Positions 54,918 to 64,000 of a DNA stretch of 64,000 bases are shown piece by piece; the first letter of the stretch is position 1; each line of letters opens with the position of its first letter. Origin of the DNA: Novosphingobium sp. KA1 (GTDB lineage Bacteria > Pseudomonadota > Alphaproteobacteria > Sphingomonadales > Sphingomonadaceae); the NCBI RefSeq assembly GCF_017309955.1, contig NZ_CP021247.1, positions 1,327,001-1,391,000 of the forward strand, given 5' to 3'. Under the pieces are notes generated by a model. That model made no database searches, was not told the origin of the DNA, and saw nothing but the letters and a program-made list of their open reading frames with translations. Made by a program: the position numbers and the translations under genes.

Positions 54918-55469
54918 TCAGAACCCGGTGGACTGGGCCGGCGGAGCCTGCTGCGCCGCCGCCTGTCCTTGCCCGCCCTGCGCCGCCTGCAAGCGGGCCG
55001 CGCACTCGTTCTTGCGCTGCGCCCGCGCGTCCGAATAGCTCTGCGCGGTCTGGCCGGGCAGTGCACAGTCGCGGTCCGGGCGGATGGGATGGCGGGCGCG
55101 GCAGCCTTCCTCGGTGGCGAACAGGCCGTCGGCGCAATCCTCGAAGGCGGCAACGTCGGCATCGTGCTGCGCCCGGCAACTGGCGGTCCAGCGCTCCTTG
55201 TAGGAGAGTTCCGCGAAGTTGAGGCAGTCCTGGTATTCCAGCTGCGCCGATTCCTGCCGCTGCCGGGCTTCCGCCTCGGCCCGCTGGGCGGCCTTCCGGC
55301 GCGCCTGTTCGGCCTCGCGCTCGGCCGCTTCGCGGGACTCCACCCGGGCTTCCTCGCGCGCGGCCTGGCCGGGCAGGACGACCCCGTAGTACCAGCCCAC
55401 GCCGGTTCCCGCGATCAGCACGGCTGCCGCCAGCGAGAGTTTGAGAACCGTGTCGGCCTTGCTTGCCAT
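54918..55469 (-). CDS. Membrane-anchored, coiled-coil protein (hypothetical)
   Basis: 183 residues. One N-terminal membrane helix (about 10-32) is followed by an Ala/Glu/Arg-rich coiled coil (about 36-75) and a C-terminal part with five or six cysteines (YQDCLNFAEL, TASCRAQHD, FEDCADGLF, EEGCRARHP, RDCALPGQ), suggesting disulfides in the periplasm. No family is recognised. It lies just downstream of purD on the same strand. Confidence 0.6.
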   Translation of the reverse strand: MASKADTVLKLSLAAAVLIAGTGVGWYYGVVLPGQAAREEARVESREAAEREAEQARRKAAQRAEAEARQRQESAQLEYQDCLNFAELSYKERWTASCRAQHDADVAAFEDCADGLFATEEGCRARHPIRPDRDCALPGQTAQSYSDARAQRKNECAARLQAAQGGQGQAAAQQAPPAQSTGF

Positions 55470-55473
55470 CGCC

Positions 55474-56760
55474 TTACTCGCCGGCTGCCTTCTCGCGCGC
55501 CACTTCGCGCCAGCCGATGTCGCGGCGGCAGAAGCCGGTGGGGAAATCGATGGCGTCGACGGCGGCATAGGCCCCGGCCTGTGCTTCCGTCACCGAAGCG
55601 CCGCGTGCGGTGACGTTCAGCACGCGGCCACCGCTCGCGACCAGCGTGCCGTCCTTCAGCGCGGTACCGGCGTGGAAGACCTTGGCGCCCTGCGCATCGG
55701 CCTTTTCGATGCCGTGGATGGCGCCGCCCTTGGCGGGCGTACCCGGATAGCCGTCCGCGGCCATCACCACGGTCAGCGCGGTATCCGGGCTGAACTTGGG
55801 CGGCTGGATCGCGGCAAGGCGATTGTCGGCACAGGCGTGGAGCAGTTCGACGAGGTCCGATTCAAGGCGCATCATCATCACCTGGCACTCCGGATCCCCG
55901 AAGCGGCAGTTGTATTCGATGAGCTTGGGGCCCTGCGCGGTGAGCATCACCCCCAGGAACAGCACGCCCGAATAGGGAATGCCCTCGTTCTCCAGCGTGC
56001 GCACGGTCGGGGCGATGATGCGTTCCAGCACTTCGGCTTCCAGCGCGGGCGTCAGCACCGGGGCGGGGCTGTAGGCGCCCATGCCGCCGGTATTGGGGCC
56101 GGTGTCGCCGTCGCCCACGCGCTTGTGGTCCTGCGCGGAAGCGAAGGGGACGATGGTGGAGCCATCGGTCAGCGCGAAGAAGCTGGCTTCCTCGCCTTCC
56201 ATGAATTCCTCGATCACGGCCTCGGCACCGGCCTCGCCGAAGCGGCCGGAGAAGATCTCGCGCACGGCGTCCTCGGCCTCGTCCATGGTCATGGCCACGG
56301 TCACGCCCTTGCCGGCGGCAAGCCCGTCGGCCTTGATGACCACCGGCGCGCCGAACCTGGCGAGCGCGGCCATCGCGGCGGCCTCGCTGGAAACGCGCTC
56401 GTACCCGGCGGTGGGGATGCCCGCGCGTTCGCACAGGTCCTTGGTGAAGCCCTTGGAGCCCTCCAGCTGGGCGGGCTTCCGGTTCGGGCCGAACACCGAA
56501 AAGCCCTCGGCGCGCAGCGCATCGCCGAGGCCGTCGACCAGCGGCGCTTCGGGGCCGATCACGACCAGCCCGACGACATTCGCTTCGCAGAAGGCGATGA
56601 CCGCACCGTGGTCGGTGACATCGAGGTCGATGCAGCTTGCCACTTCGGCGATCCCGGGATTACCGGGGGCAGCCCAGAGCGTCTCGCAGAGCGGGGATTG
56701 CGCCAGCTTCCAGGCCAGCGCATGTTCGCGGCCGCCAGAGCCCAGAAGAAGGATATTCAT
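55474..56760 (-). CDS. purD: Phosphoribosylamine-glycine ligase (GAR synthetase)
   Basis: 428-residue ATP-grasp enzyme: [17 protein letters not shown] at the N terminus, [13 protein letters not shown] and [24 protein letters not shown] with metal ligands. It joins glycine to phosphoribosylamine in purine synthesis. Its ATG (56758-56760) shares base 56760 with the xseA start on the other strand. Confidence 0.96.
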   Translation of the reverse strand: MNILLLGSGGREHALAWKLAQSPLCETLWAAPGNPGIAEVASCIDLDVTDHGAVIAFCEANVVGLVVIGPEAPLVDGLGDALRAEGFSVFGPNRKPAQLEGSKGFTKDLCERAGIPTAGYERVSSEAAAMAALARFGAPVVIKADGLAAGKGVTVAMTMDEAEDAVREIFSGRFGEAGAEAVIEEFMEGEEASFFALTDGSTIVPFASAQDHKRVGDGDTGPNTGGMGAYSPAPVLTPALEAEVLERIIAPTVRTLENEGIPYSGVLFLGVMLTAQGPKLIEYNCRFGDPECQVMMMRLESDLVELLHACADNRLAAIQPPKFSPDTALTVVMAADGYPGTPAKGGAIHGIEKADAQGAKVFHAGTALKDGTLVASGGRVLNVTARGASVTEAQAGAYAAVDAIDFPTGFCRRDIGWREVAREKAAGE

Positions 56761-58295
56761 TGCCCGTGCCTTTCGATGACGACGAATTCGATGATGGTCG
56801 TTCCGGTGGGCTGGTAGCGAAGCAAGCGCCCGGGGACAACGCCGCGCCGCTCTCGATCAGCGAGATTTCGAATCTGCTGAAGCGCACGGTGGAGGATCGA
56901 TTCGGTTTCGTGCGCCTGCGGGGCGAGCTTTCGGGCGTGAAGCGGGCCGCATCGGGCCACCTCTACTGCGCGCTGAAGGACGACAAGGCGGTGATCGACG
57001 GCGTCATGTGGCGCGGCGGCGCCCAGCGGCTGGCGTTCCGGCCGGAAGACGGCGTGGAAGTGATCGCCACCGGCAAGCTGACGACCTATCCCGGCCGCTC
57101 GAAATACCAGATCGTCATCGAGACGATGGAGATCGCCGGCGAAGGCGCTCTGCTGGCGCTGCTGGAAAAGCTGCGCGCGCGGCTGGCGGCAGAGGGCCTG
57201 TTCGCGCCCGAGCGCAAGCGGCCCCTGCCCTTCCTGCCGCGTGTGATCGGCGTCGTGACCTCACCCACCGGCGCGGTGATCCGCGATATCCTGCACCGTC
57301 TGGCCGACCGTTTCCCGAGCCGCGTGCTGGTCTGGCCGGTGCTGGTGCAGGGCGAAGGCGCCGCGCAGCAGATTGCCGATGCCGTGCGGGGATTCTCGGC
57401 GATCCCGCCCGGCGGAGCGGTGCCGCGCCCCGATCTGGTGATCGTGGCGCGCGGCGGCGGCTCGATCGAGGACTTGTGGTCGTTCAACGAGGAAGTGGTC
57501 GTACGCGCGGTGGCCGAATCGGCGATCCCGGTGATCTCGGCGGTGGGCCACGAGACCGACACCACGCTCTGCGACTATGCCGCCGATCGCCGCGCGCCGA
57601 CGCCGACCGCCGCTGCCGAAATGGCGGTGCCGGTGCGCGCGGAACTGGCCGCGACGCTGGACGAACTGGCCTATCGCATGCGTCGCTGCGCGCTGCGCCC
57701 GGTCACTCTGGGGCGCGAGCGGCTGGAAGCGCGCGTACAGCGCCTGCCCCGGCCCGAGGCGATTCTCGCGGCCAAGGCGCAGAAGCTGGACGAACTCTCC
57801 GAACGCCTGCGCCGGGGCCTGCGCGATGAAGCCGGGGCCAAGCGCGAACAGCTTGGTCGCGTTGCCGGAAAGCTCTCGCTCCCGCTGCTGCGCCACCGCG
57901 TGCAGGTTTCCGGCGAGCGGATCGAGCGCGCGGGCCTGCATCCGCGCCTGCTCCAGCGCCGCTGGGCCATGGCGCGCGATTCGCTGGCGCCGATGGCCCG
58001 CGTGCTGCCGCAGCTCGATCCCGACAAGCCGCTGGACCGGGGGTTCGCCCGCGTCACCGCGCTCGACGGCCGCACCCTGACCACGCGCGAAAAGGCCGCG
58101 CAGGAGGCCGCACTTCTGCTGCGATTCCGCGACGGTACGCTGGAAGTCACGCCCGGTTCAGGTAGCGCGGGCTCTATTGATTCGACCCCGCCTGCAGCGG
58201 CTGCGGCCGTGTCATCAGGTCCGGTCGAGGGTGCGGTTGTCAGGCGCCCGGTGCGCCAGAAACCTGAAGAACCCAGGCAGGGTGATTTGTTTTGA
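56760..58295 (+). CDS. xseA: Exodeoxyribonuclease VII large subunit
   Basis: 511 residues. An OB-fold ([27 protein letters not shown]) is followed by the catalytic domain with [14 protein letters not shown] and [16 protein letters not shown], a long helical arm, and a C-terminal [11 protein letters not shown]. It degrades single-stranded DNA with XseB. The start is likely TTG 56760, preceded by AAGAAGGA at ideal spacing; GTG 56766 is the alternative. The Shine-Dalgarno lies within purD. Confidence 0.92.
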   Translation: MPVPFDDDEFDDGRSGGLVAKQAPGDNAAPLSISEISNLLKRTVEDRFGFVRLRGELSGVKRAASGHLYCALKDDKAVIDGVMWRGGAQRLAFRPEDGVEVIATGKLTTYPGRSKYQIVIETMEIAGEGALLALLEKLRARLAAEGLFAPERKRPLPFLPRVIGVVTSPTGAVIRDILHRLADRFPSRVLVWPVLVQGEGAAQQIADAVRGFSAIPPGGAVPRPDLVIVARGGGSIEDLWSFNEEVVVRAVAESAIPVISAVGHETDTTLCDYAADRRAPTPTAAAEMAVPVRAELAATLDELAYRMRRCALRPVTLGRERLEARVQRLPRPEAILAAKAQKLDELSERLRRGLRDEAGAKREQLGRVAGKLSLPLLRHRVQVSGERIERAGLHPRLLQRRWAMARDSLAPMARVLPQLDPDKPLDRGFARVTALDGRTLTTREKAAQEAALLLRFRDGTLEVTPGSGSAGSIDSTPPAAAAAVSSGPVEGAVVRRPVRQKPEEPRQGDLF

Positions 58296-58321
58296 CCAGC
58301 GCGACCTGCTAGGATTTGCCC

Positions 58322-58525
58322 ATGCTGATGTCTTCCGCCGATCGTCCCGCCAAGCTTCAATACGGCCCCAATGGTTTCCGCGTGCTGAGCGGCGGCCATT
58401 TTGTGCTCTGCGCCGTAACCGGTGAGAAAATCCCGCTCGAGGAACTGCGCTACTGGAGCGTCGAGCTTCAGGAACCTTACGCCACCGCCGAGATCGCGAC
58501 CAAGCGCCTGCTCGGAAAGGCATGA
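58322..58525 (+). CDS. DUF2093 domain protein
   Basis: 67 residues. The DUF2093 pattern KLQYGPNGFRVLSGGHFVLCAVTGEKIPLEELRYWS covers most of it. The family is small, alphaproteobacterial and of unknown function. It is located between xseA and an M23 peptidase, and its stop overlaps the peptidase ATG (ATGA). ATG 58322 has AGGA seven bases before it. Confidence 0.85.
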   Translation: MLMSSADRPAKLQYGPNGFRVLSGGHFVLCAVTGEKIPLEELRYWSVELQEPYATAEIATKRLLGKA

Positions 58526-59403
58526 CCCGCAAATTCAGGGGCGCGCTGCTGGGCGGCGCCGCTCTCGCCGCGTGCGGCCTGGTCGTGCTGGGCGGCGCGT
58601 CGCCGGCCGCGACAAGCAGCGTGACGGGCGCCGTGGCCAGTTCTTCGGGCATGACCTATTCCGGCGAAGTGACGCAGGGCGGCTGGATTCGCGGCAAGGT
58701 GCCGCAAGGCACGCGTTCGCTGACCCTCGATGGCGAAGCGGTGAAGATCGCTCCGGACGGCGCCTGGTTCGCGGCATTCGATCGGGACGCCAGGTCCAGC
58801 GCGATCCTGGTCGCCACGCTCGCCGATGGTCGCACGGTGTCGCGGACGATCCCCGTCGCCCCGCGCGCCTGGCGGATCGAGAACATCAACATTCCCCGCA
58901 AGCCCGGCGGTCCGAGCGAGGCTTTCATGAAGATCCGTCAGCCAGAACTGGACCGGATCAATGCCGCCCGCGCGCGCGTGACCGATGCGCAAGGTTGGCG
59001 GCAGCATTTCATCTGGCCGGTGAAGGGGCGCATTTCCGGCCGATTCGGCTCCCAGCGCGTCTATCAGGGGGAGCCGGGCGCTTATCATTCGGGCCTCGAC
59101 ATGGCGACCGGCACCAGCGGCACGCCCTATGTCGCTCCGGCCGACGGGGTGGTGATCCTTGCCGCCGAACGGCCGTTCTCGCTGGAGGGCAACCTCCTGA
59201 TGATCGACCACGGTATGGGTCTCAACAGCGCTTTCCTGCACAGTTCGCAGATTCTCGTGAAAGAAGGCGATCATGTGAAGCAGGGGCAGGTGATCGGGCG
59301 GATCGGCATGACAGGCCGGGCGACCGGACCGCATCTGCACTGGTCGATCAAGTGGAACGATGCGCGGCTCGATCCGATCCTGTTCACGGGGCCAATGCCA
59401 TGA
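58522..59403 (+). CDS. M23-family peptidoglycan endopeptidase, exported
   Basis: 293 residues. An N-terminal signal or lipoprotein-like segment (AALAACGLVVLGG) is followed by a spacer and an M23 LytM-type domain: YHSGLDMATGTSGTPYVAPADG with the first zinc ligands and GPHLHWSIKW with the last. All zinc-site motifs (HSGLD, HLHW) are present, so it is probably active in cell-wall remodelling. It is coupled to DUF2093 by ATGA. Confidence 0.9.
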   Translation: MTRKFRGALLGGAALAACGLVVLGGASPAATSSVTGAVASSSGMTYSGEVTQGGWIRGKVPQGTRSLTLDGEAVKIAPDGAWFAAFDRDARSSAILVATLADGRTVSRTIPVAPRAWRIENINIPRKPGGPSEAFMKIRQPELDRINAARARVTDAQGWRQHFIWPVKGRISGRFGSQRVYQGEPGAYHSGLDMATGTSGTPYVAPADGVVILAAERPFSLEGNLLMIDHGMGLNSAFLHSSQILVKEGDHVKQGQVIGRIGMTGRATGPHLHWSIKWNDARLDPILFTGPMP

Positions 59404-59448
59404 TTTGCGCGGGATAATTGCACAAAGCTGCTTGCGGCCCGGACACGA

Positions 59449-60462
59449 TTGCCTATCCCGTTTCTTGTGCGCCGCGTCATCGCCCTCTCCGCCGTGCTGG
59501 CGCTTCTGCCGCTGACCTGGGCGCGTACGCCGATCCCGGCCCTGAGGGACACGTTCGAACTCGGGTTCACACCCGTTGCCCTTCCCTCGCCCGATCGGAT
59601 GGCGGCGCATCTGGGGCCGTTCCATCTCGAACGAATCTGGGAATTGCGCAGTCGAACCCGTCGTTTCGGCAGCTATTCGGCTCTGCTGATCCGCCCGGGC
59701 GGAGAGTTTCTGGCACTCAGCGATTCGGGCAATTACCTGCGTTTTCGGGCGCCCGGCGAACCGCAAGTGAACAGCCGAATCGGGGAATTGCCGCTTTCCG
59801 ATGACGACTCGAAATCGTCGCGCGACGTTGAGTCGGCCACGCAGGATGCTTCCGGCACGATCTGGCTGGGGCTCGAAGGGCGCAATGCGATCTTCCGGAT
59901 GACTCCCGGACTCGATGTGGCGGACCTGCACGTCGAACGGCGGGTCAGCCCTCCATCGATGCGTGATTGGGGCGTGAACACCGGGCCGGAGGCGATGACC
60001 CGTCTGGCCGACGGTCGATTCGTCCTGCTGCGTGAGGGATTTGCGGGCTGGAGTGACCGGCTCCACCCCGCCGTCGTTTTTGCCGGAGATCCCACTGAAA
60101 ACGCGCGCGTGCAGCAATTCACGTTCGACGGACCGGCTGGCTTCAGCCCCACCGACATGGTGCAACTGCCCGACGGGCGTCTGCTCGTGCTGATGCGGCG
60201 GCTGATATGGCCTATGCCCCAGCGCTTTTCCGGACGCATCGCCATTGGCGATCCCAAGGCGATTCGTGCCGGCCAACCCTGGCGGGTCACGGAAGTGGCG
60301 CAGCTGTCCTCGGACCTCCCGGTCGACAATTTCGAGGGGCTGGCGGTGGTGCCGCGCGCCGATGGCCAGTTGACCGTCTGGGTGATCTCCGATGACAACT
60401 ATTCACCGCTCCAGCGCACGCTGCTCTGGAAGATGCGTGTCGATCCGGCGGACTTGCCTTAG
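59449..60462 (+). CDS. Esterase-like activity of phytase family protein
   Basis: 337 residues. It has a signal peptide (about 8-25) and a beta-propeller-like body with repeated strand motifs (GSYSALLIRPGGEFLALSDSG, GTIWLGLEGRNAIFR, GFSPTDMVQLPDGRLLVL, DNFEGLAVV). It matches the esterase-like-activity-of-phytase family (DUF of SdiA-type propellers) common in alphaproteobacteria. The start codon is either TTG 59449 or GTG 59467. Function is unproven. Confidence 0.8.
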   Translation: MPIPFLVRRVIALSAVLALLPLTWARTPIPALRDTFELGFTPVALPSPDRMAAHLGPFHLERIWELRSRTRRFGSYSALLIRPGGEFLALSDSGNYLRFRAPGEPQVNSRIGELPLSDDDSKSSRDVESATQDASGTIWLGLEGRNAIFRMTPGLDVADLHVERRVSPPSMRDWGVNTGPEAMTRLADGRFVLLREGFAGWSDRLHPAVVFAGDPTENARVQQFTFDGPAGFSPTDMVQLPDGRLLVLMRRLIWPMPQRFSGRIAIGDPKAIRAGQPWRVTEVAQLSSDLPVDNFEGLAVVPRADGQLTVWVISDDNYSPLQRTLLWKMRVDPADLP

Positions 60463-60540
60463 GGCTAGCAGGTTGAAGCTGCTCGGAAGGGCACTGTCCG
60501 GAATCAGGACATGCAAAAAGGCCCGGAATCCGGACATGCA

Positions 60541-60574
60541 AAAAGGCGCGCATGGCCTAATGCCTGCACGCCCT
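60541..60574 (-). terminator. Predicted rpmB terminator
   Basis: On the minus strand a GGGCGTGC / GCGCGCC stem is followed by TTTTT. A direct repeat GGACATGCAAAAAGG lies beside it at 60508-60522 and 60532-60546. Confidence 0.65.
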
Positions 60575-60621
60575 TGTTGCATGTCCTGAAAATCACGCTT
60601 CCCGAAGGAAGCGTGCGAGAA

Positions 60622-60906
60622 TCAGGCGGCCAGCTTCTTCTTGAGCTCGCGCTTCACCTTGAGGGCGCGCGTGCTGAGCTTGGCGTCGGCAGCCTTGAGC
60701 AGCCAGTTGTCGAGGCCACCGTTGTGCTCGACCGAGCGCAGGCCGTGGGTCGAAACGCGGAACTTGAAGCTGCGCTCCAGGCCGTCCGACAGAAGCGTGA
60801 CGTTCTGCAGGTTGGGAAGGAAGACGCGCTTGGTCTTGTTGTTGGCGTGGCTGACGTTGCAGCCGACCTGGCGGCCCTTGCCGGTCAGTTCGCAGATGCG
60901 GGACAT
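60622..60906 (-). CDS. rpmB: 50S ribosomal protein L28
   Basis: 94 residues. [27 protein letters not shown] and the lysine-rich tail are standard L28. It is transcribed alone, with a good upstream promoter at 60958-60986. Confidence 0.96.
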   Translation of the reverse strand: MSRICELTGKGRQVGCNVSHANNKTKRVFLPNLQNVTLLSDGLERSFKFRVSTHGLRSVEHNGGLDNWLLKAADAKLSTRALKVKRELKKKLAA

Positions 60907-60957
60907 GTCTAACTCTCGCTCGAAAAAATCTGTTGCCGTTAAGTACGGGAAGGCGCG

Positions 60958-60986
60958 CCCTTAGCGATTCCCCCCGCGATGGTCAA
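60958..60986 (-). promoter_or_regulatory. Predicted rpmB promoter
   Basis: Minus strand TTGACC (60981-60986), a 17-bp spacer, TAAGGG (60958-60963). Confidence 0.5.
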
Positions 60987-61022
60987 GTTGCACACAGCTT
61001 TTTCAGCCGCTAGCGCTTGGGA

Positions 61023-61478
61023 ATGACCCGATGGCCGCTCCCCCCATACATGCAACTCGCCCTCGCGCAAGCGCGGGAAGCCGCGGACTGCGGCGAAGTG
61101 CCTATCGGTGCCGTGGTGGTGAAGGACGGCGCGGTGATCGCCGCTGCGCGCAACGGCCCGCGCGAGCGGCACGACCCCACCAGCCATGCCGAGATCGAGG
61201 CGATTCGCGCGGCGGCGGCGATTCTCGGCAATGAGCGACTCGAAGGCTGCGAGCTCTGGGTGACGCTGGAACCTTGCGCGATGTGTGCGGGCGCGATCTC
61301 CCACGCGCGCATCGCGCGGCTCTATTACGGCGCATCGGACCCCAAGGGCGGCGCGGTCGAGCATGGCGCGCGGGTGTTCGAGCATGACCAGTGCCTGCAC
61401 CGGCCCGAGGTCTACGCCGGGATCGGCGAAAGCGAAGCCGCGCAGATGCTCCGCAGCTTCTTCAGGGCGCGGCGCTGA
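61023..61478 (+). CDS. tadA: tRNA-specific adenosine deaminase TadA
   Basis: 151 residues. The zinc deaminase motifs HAEIEAIRAAA (His and catalytic Glu) and PCAMCAGAI (two Cys ligands) are intact, with RIARLYYGASDPKGGA after. It converts A34 to inosine in tRNA-Arg and is essential in most bacteria. ATG 61023 was chosen. It is convergent with nadC and divergent from rpmB. Confidence 0.95.
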   Translation: MTRWPLPPYMQLALAQAREAADCGEVPIGAVVVKDGAVIAAARNGPRERHDPTSHAEIEAIRAAAAILGNERLEGCELWVTLEPCAMCAGAISHARIARLYYGASDPKGGAVEHGARVFEHDQCLHRPEVYAGIGESEAAQMLRSFFRARR

Positions 61479-61485
61479 GGCCGGC

Positions 61486-62346
61486 TTAGAGCGGGGTGAA
61501 GTCCAGCCCGATGTCCGCCGCCGGGGCGCTCTGGGTGAGGCGGCCGACCGAGACGAAGGTCACCCCCGAAGCGGCGATGGCGCCGATGGTGGCGAGATGG
61601 ACGCCGCCCGAGGCTTCGGTGGGCACCCGGCCATTCACCAGCGCCACCGCCTCGCGCAGCATGTCCGGCCCCATGTTGTCGAGCAGCAGGTGATGTGCGC
61701 CCGCCGCGATGGCGGGTTCGATCTGGTCGAGGTGATCGACTTCGCAGATGATCTGGGTAACGCCCGCCGCCCTGGCGCGCGCCACGGCCGGGCCGACGCC
61801 GCCGGCGACAAGAACGTGGTTGTCCTTGATCATGGCCGCATCCCACAGGCCCATCCGGTGATTCTTGGCCCCGCCCATGCGGGTCGCGTACTTTTCGAGG
61901 TGGCGCAGGCCGGGAATGGTCTTGCGGGTATCCAGCAGGGTGGCGCGGCCCTCCATCGCATCGACGTAGGCCCGTGTCATCGTGGCGATGCCGGAGAGGT
62001 GCTGCACGGTATTGAGCGCGGAGCGCTCGCCCGTGAGCATGGCGCGGGCATTGCCGGTGAGGCGCATCAGCTTGGTGCCGGGGGCGACGCTTGCGCCTTC
62101 CTCGACCAGGATCTCGATCTCCATCACCGGATCGAGGCTGCGGAAGAAGGCGGCGGCGATCGGCAGGCCGGCAACGGTGATCGCATCGCGCGAATCCATC
62201 ACCCCGGAAAACCGGGTCTCGGCCGCGATCACGCTTTCGCTGGTGACATCGTGGCCGCCGCCGGGAAAGCCCATGCCGAGATCCTCGGCCAGGGTTGCAT
62301 CGACAAAGGCGGCGAGGTCGAAACCGGGGATCGCGAAGCTGGTCAT
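61486..62346 (-). CDS. nadC: Nicotinate-nucleotide pyrophosphorylase (carboxylating) NadC
   Basis: 286 residues. ERSALNTVQHLSGIATMT, TRKTIPGLRHLEKYA and GAKNHRMGLWDAAMIKDNH are signature NadC segments. It converts quinolinate and PRPP to nicotinate mononucleotide in NAD synthesis. ATG 62346 gives the family N terminus. A strong terminator separates it from the lipoprotein gene upstream. Confidence 0.95.
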   Translation of the reverse strand: MTSFAIPGFDLAAFVDATLAEDLGMGFPGGGHDVTSESVIAAETRFSGVMDSRDAITVAGLPIAAAFFRSLDPVMEIEILVEEGASVAPGTKLMRLTGNARAMLTGERSALNTVQHLSGIATMTRAYVDAMEGRATLLDTRKTIPGLRHLEKYATRMGGAKNHRMGLWDAAMIKDNHVLVAGGVGPAVARARAAGVTQIICEVDHLDQIEPAIAAGAHHLLLDNMGPDMLREAVALVNGRVPTEASGGVHLATIGAIAASGVTFVSVGRLTQSAPAADIGLDFTPL

Positions 62347-62430
62347 GGCGCCGGTCTTTCGCGCGTTCGGAGCGCAATGTCGAGATTGCTCGGGCGCTGC
62401 CGGGATGCTTTGCCCGCCCGACACAGGAAA

Positions 62431-62459
62431 AAGGGGCCGGACTGCGTGTCCGGCCCCTT
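62431..62459. terminator. Intrinsic terminator between OmpA-like gene and nadC
   Basis: A 12-bp perfect stem AAGGGGCCGGAC, 5-nt loop, with AAAAA on the left (T5 on the minus strand). Confidence 0.85.
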
Positions 62460-62502
62460 CCCGATGTTGCTTTTTCGCGGCCAGTGCGCGGCCAGTGCGC
62501 CG

Positions 62503-63177
62503 TCAGTGCGCGGCCTGGGCCTGGTCGGTGGTGACCGGGGTGATCTTGATCTCGACGCGGCGGTTCTTGGCGCGGCCTTCCTCGGTGCCGTTGTCGGCGA
62601 CCGGGTAGTTCTTGCCCATGCCCTGCGTCTGGATGCGGGCCGAGGAGACGCCCTGCATGATCAGGTAGCGGGCCACCGAATCGGCGCGGCGCTTCGAGAG
62701 GTCGAGGTTGTAGGCGTCCGAGCCCACCGAATCGGTATGGCCGTAGACGTCGATCAGGCTGTTCGGATACTGCTTCATCGAATCCGCCACCTTGTTCAGC
62801 GCCTGCTGGAACGAGGGGGTGATCTCGGTGGAGTTGAAGCCGAAGGTCACGTCCGGCAGGTTGACGAGGATGCCGTCGCCTTCCTGGGTCACGTCGATGC
62901 CCGAACCGGCGGTCTGTTCCTTCAGTTCCTTGATCTGCTTGTCCATCTGGTTGCCGACCACCGCACCGGCCACGCCGCCGATGCCGGCGCCGACGATGCG
63001 GGCGCTGCGGCCGCCGATCACGCTGCCCAGCAGATAGCCCAGGCCCGCGCCCGCGCCCGCGCCGATCGCGGTGCGCGAGGCCTTCTTTTCGCCGGTATTG
63101 GGATCGGTGACGCAGCCCGAGACGGCCACGAGCGAGATCGCGGCGACAGCCGACGTCAGCAGGCGGGATTTCATCAT
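62503..63177 (-). CDS. OmpA-family outer membrane lipoprotein
   Basis: 224 residues. A lipobox (VAVSGCVTDP) gives a lipidated Cys near residue 22, a glycine-zipper segment (about 39-77) follows, and an OmpA domain with VYGHTDSVGSDAYNLDLSKRRADSVARYL and RRVEIKI binds peptidoglycan. It resembles Pal-like glycine-zipper OmpA proteins that stabilise the envelope. ATG 63177 or 63174 starts the protein. Confidence 0.9.
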   Translation of the reverse strand: MMKSRLLTSAVAAISLVAVSGCVTDPNTGEKKASRTAIGAGAGAGLGYLLGSVIGGRSARIVGAGIGGVAGAVVGNQMDKQIKELKEQTAGSGIDVTQEGDGILVNLPDVTFGFNSTEITPSFQQALNKVADSMKQYPNSLIDVYGHTDSVGSDAYNLDLSKRRADSVARYLIMQGVSSARIQTQGMGKNYPVADNGTEEGRAKNRRVEIKITPVTTDQAQAAH

Positions 63178-63407
63178 ATTCTTGCCCTTCCTCAGCGAGT
63201 TCTTCCGGCGACTATGTGCAGTCGTGCACATGAATAGCATATGGATAATCCCGCAGGAACGAGTGGGATGCCCGCGAGTTCCCGTGCAAGCCGTTGTAAT
63301 CAGCATCTTGGCTGCATTGCCCGTTGGTGTTTCCGGTGTGTGACGGAATGCTGCATTTGCAACATGCTCTTCGCACCGGCCGCTATTTCTGCTAGCGCGG
63401 TTTCATT

Positions 63408-64000
63408 GTGACGCCCTTTCCCTGGACTGACCTCCTCATCATCGCCGGCCTGATCCTGATCAATGGCCTGTTCTCCATGTCCGAACTGGCCATTGTCTCG
63501 GCGCGCGCGGCGCGTCTGAAGATATCCGCCGACAAGGGTAGCCGGGCCGCGAAGACCGCGCTCGACCTGGCGGCGGACCCCGGCAAGTTCCTCAGCACCG
63601 TGCAGATCGGCATTACCCTGATCGGCATCATCGCCGGCGCCTATTCGGGTGCCAGCATGGAGCAGCCGGTGTCCGAGCGGCTCGAAGCCTGGGGCGTGCC
63701 CGCGCGCTTCTCGCACGAGAGCGCCTTCACGCTGGTCATCATCGTGACGACGTACGCCAGCCTCGTTGTCGGCGAACTGGTGCCCAAGCAACTGGCGCTG
63801 CGTTCGGCGGAAGCGGTGGCGCTGGTCATGGCGCAGCCGATGATCTGGCTGTCCAAGGCGATGGCGCCGTTCGTCTGGTTGCTGGATCGCTCCTCGGGCC
63901 TGATCCTGCGCCTGATCGGCGTGCGCCGCGGCGGTGACGAGCAGATCACCGCGGAAGAACTCCAGATGATCTTTGCCGAGGCCACCCGTTCCGGGGTGAT
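63408..64000 (+). CDS. CorC/HlyC-family hemolysin-like transporter (5' part, cut by window edge)
   Basis: The first ~197 residues are in the window, from a GTG start. A DUF21 membrane domain with NGLFSMSELAIVSARAARL, STVQIGITLIGIIAGAYSG and VVGELVPKQLALRSAE is visible, and the start of the CBS region (EQITAEELQMIFAEATRSG) follows. The family includes CorC, linked to Mg2+/Co2+ efflux, and misnamed hemolysins. The rest lies outside. Confidence 0.9.
   Translation, partial: MTPFPWTDLLIIAGLILINGLFSMSELAIVSARAARLKISADKGSRAAKTALDLAADPGKFLSTVQIGITLIGIIAGAYSGASMEQPVSERLEAWGVPARFSHESAFTLVIIVTTYASLVVGELVPKQLALRSAEAVALVMAQPMIWLSKAMAPFVWLLDRSSGLILRLIGVRRGGDEQITAEELQMIFAEATRSGV

Overview
The window is GC-rich, densely coding DNA from an alphaproteobacterium, most likely a member of the Sphingomonadales such as Novosphingobium or a relative. 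This is inferred from the gene set (DUF1491, UrcA family, a PopZ/DUF2497 protein next to TolC, an Rrf2-suf operon carrying DUF559 and DUF7336-type proteins, DUF2093, esterase-like phytase family) and from gene order. About 80 protein genes are supported. I found no tRNA, rRNA, insertion sequence, prophage or CRISPR array.

The window very probably spans the chromosomal replication origin. Bases 1-4.3 kb carry parA(partial)-rsmG-mnmG-mnmE on the minus strand, with four perfect 16-bp parS sites (TGTTCCACGTGGAACA). Bases 8-12 kb carry a TerC-family gene, rho, hemJ and hemE, also leftward. From 12.2 kb the genes run rightward: a DUF299 kinase/phosphotransferase regulator, maf, aroE, coaE and dnaQ. 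The 346-bp gap between hemE and the DUF299 gene matches the position of the Caulobacter origin. It holds an AT-rich start, two ATATCCACA DnaA-box-like sites and eleven GANTC (CcrM-type) sites within 225 bp. A fifth, one-mismatch parS lies in sufS at 28.6 kb on the other side.

4.3-8 kb: a dienelactone hydrolase, a glutamate-synthase-like FMN protein and a quinone reductase form a rightward unit ended by a strong bidirectional terminator. 16-22 kb: hpf, ptsN (EIIA-Ntr), a thioesterase, DUF1491, a SleB-like wall hydrolase, exonuclease III with an A-type Fe-S carrier, a CBS protein, a ferredoxin and a second thioesterase. 22-26.5 kb: popZ-like, tolC, a degenerate pcm and class I fumarase.

26.6-33.5 kb is a leftward Fe-S biogenesis operon: an Rrf2 regulator, sufB, a DUF559 protein, sufC, a small DUF7336-type protein, sufD, sufS, sufT, a GNAT acetyltransferase and sufA. 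33.8-45 kb holds pyrD, an acyl-CoA synthetase, a Ca2+/H+ antiporter, thiS-thiG, a MerC-like protein, ctaA-cutA, rplM-rpsI and a secreted nuclease. 45-47 kb is a PadR - DUF1700 - DUF2807 envelope operon with three copies of a palindromic operator in front. 47-64 kb holds a phosphoesterase, a lipid kinase, a LytS/LytTR two-component pair, a PfkB kinase, purD/xseA (divergent, with touching start codons), an M23 peptidase, rpmB, tadA, nadC, an OmpA lipoprotein and the start of a CorC/HlyC-type transporter.

Three dispersed repeat families occur in intergenic space. One is a large palindromic element found at the 3' ends of four minus-strand genes, another is the GTCATCCCCGCG-type inverted repeat, and the third is a CAGCCTGAGCGG element.
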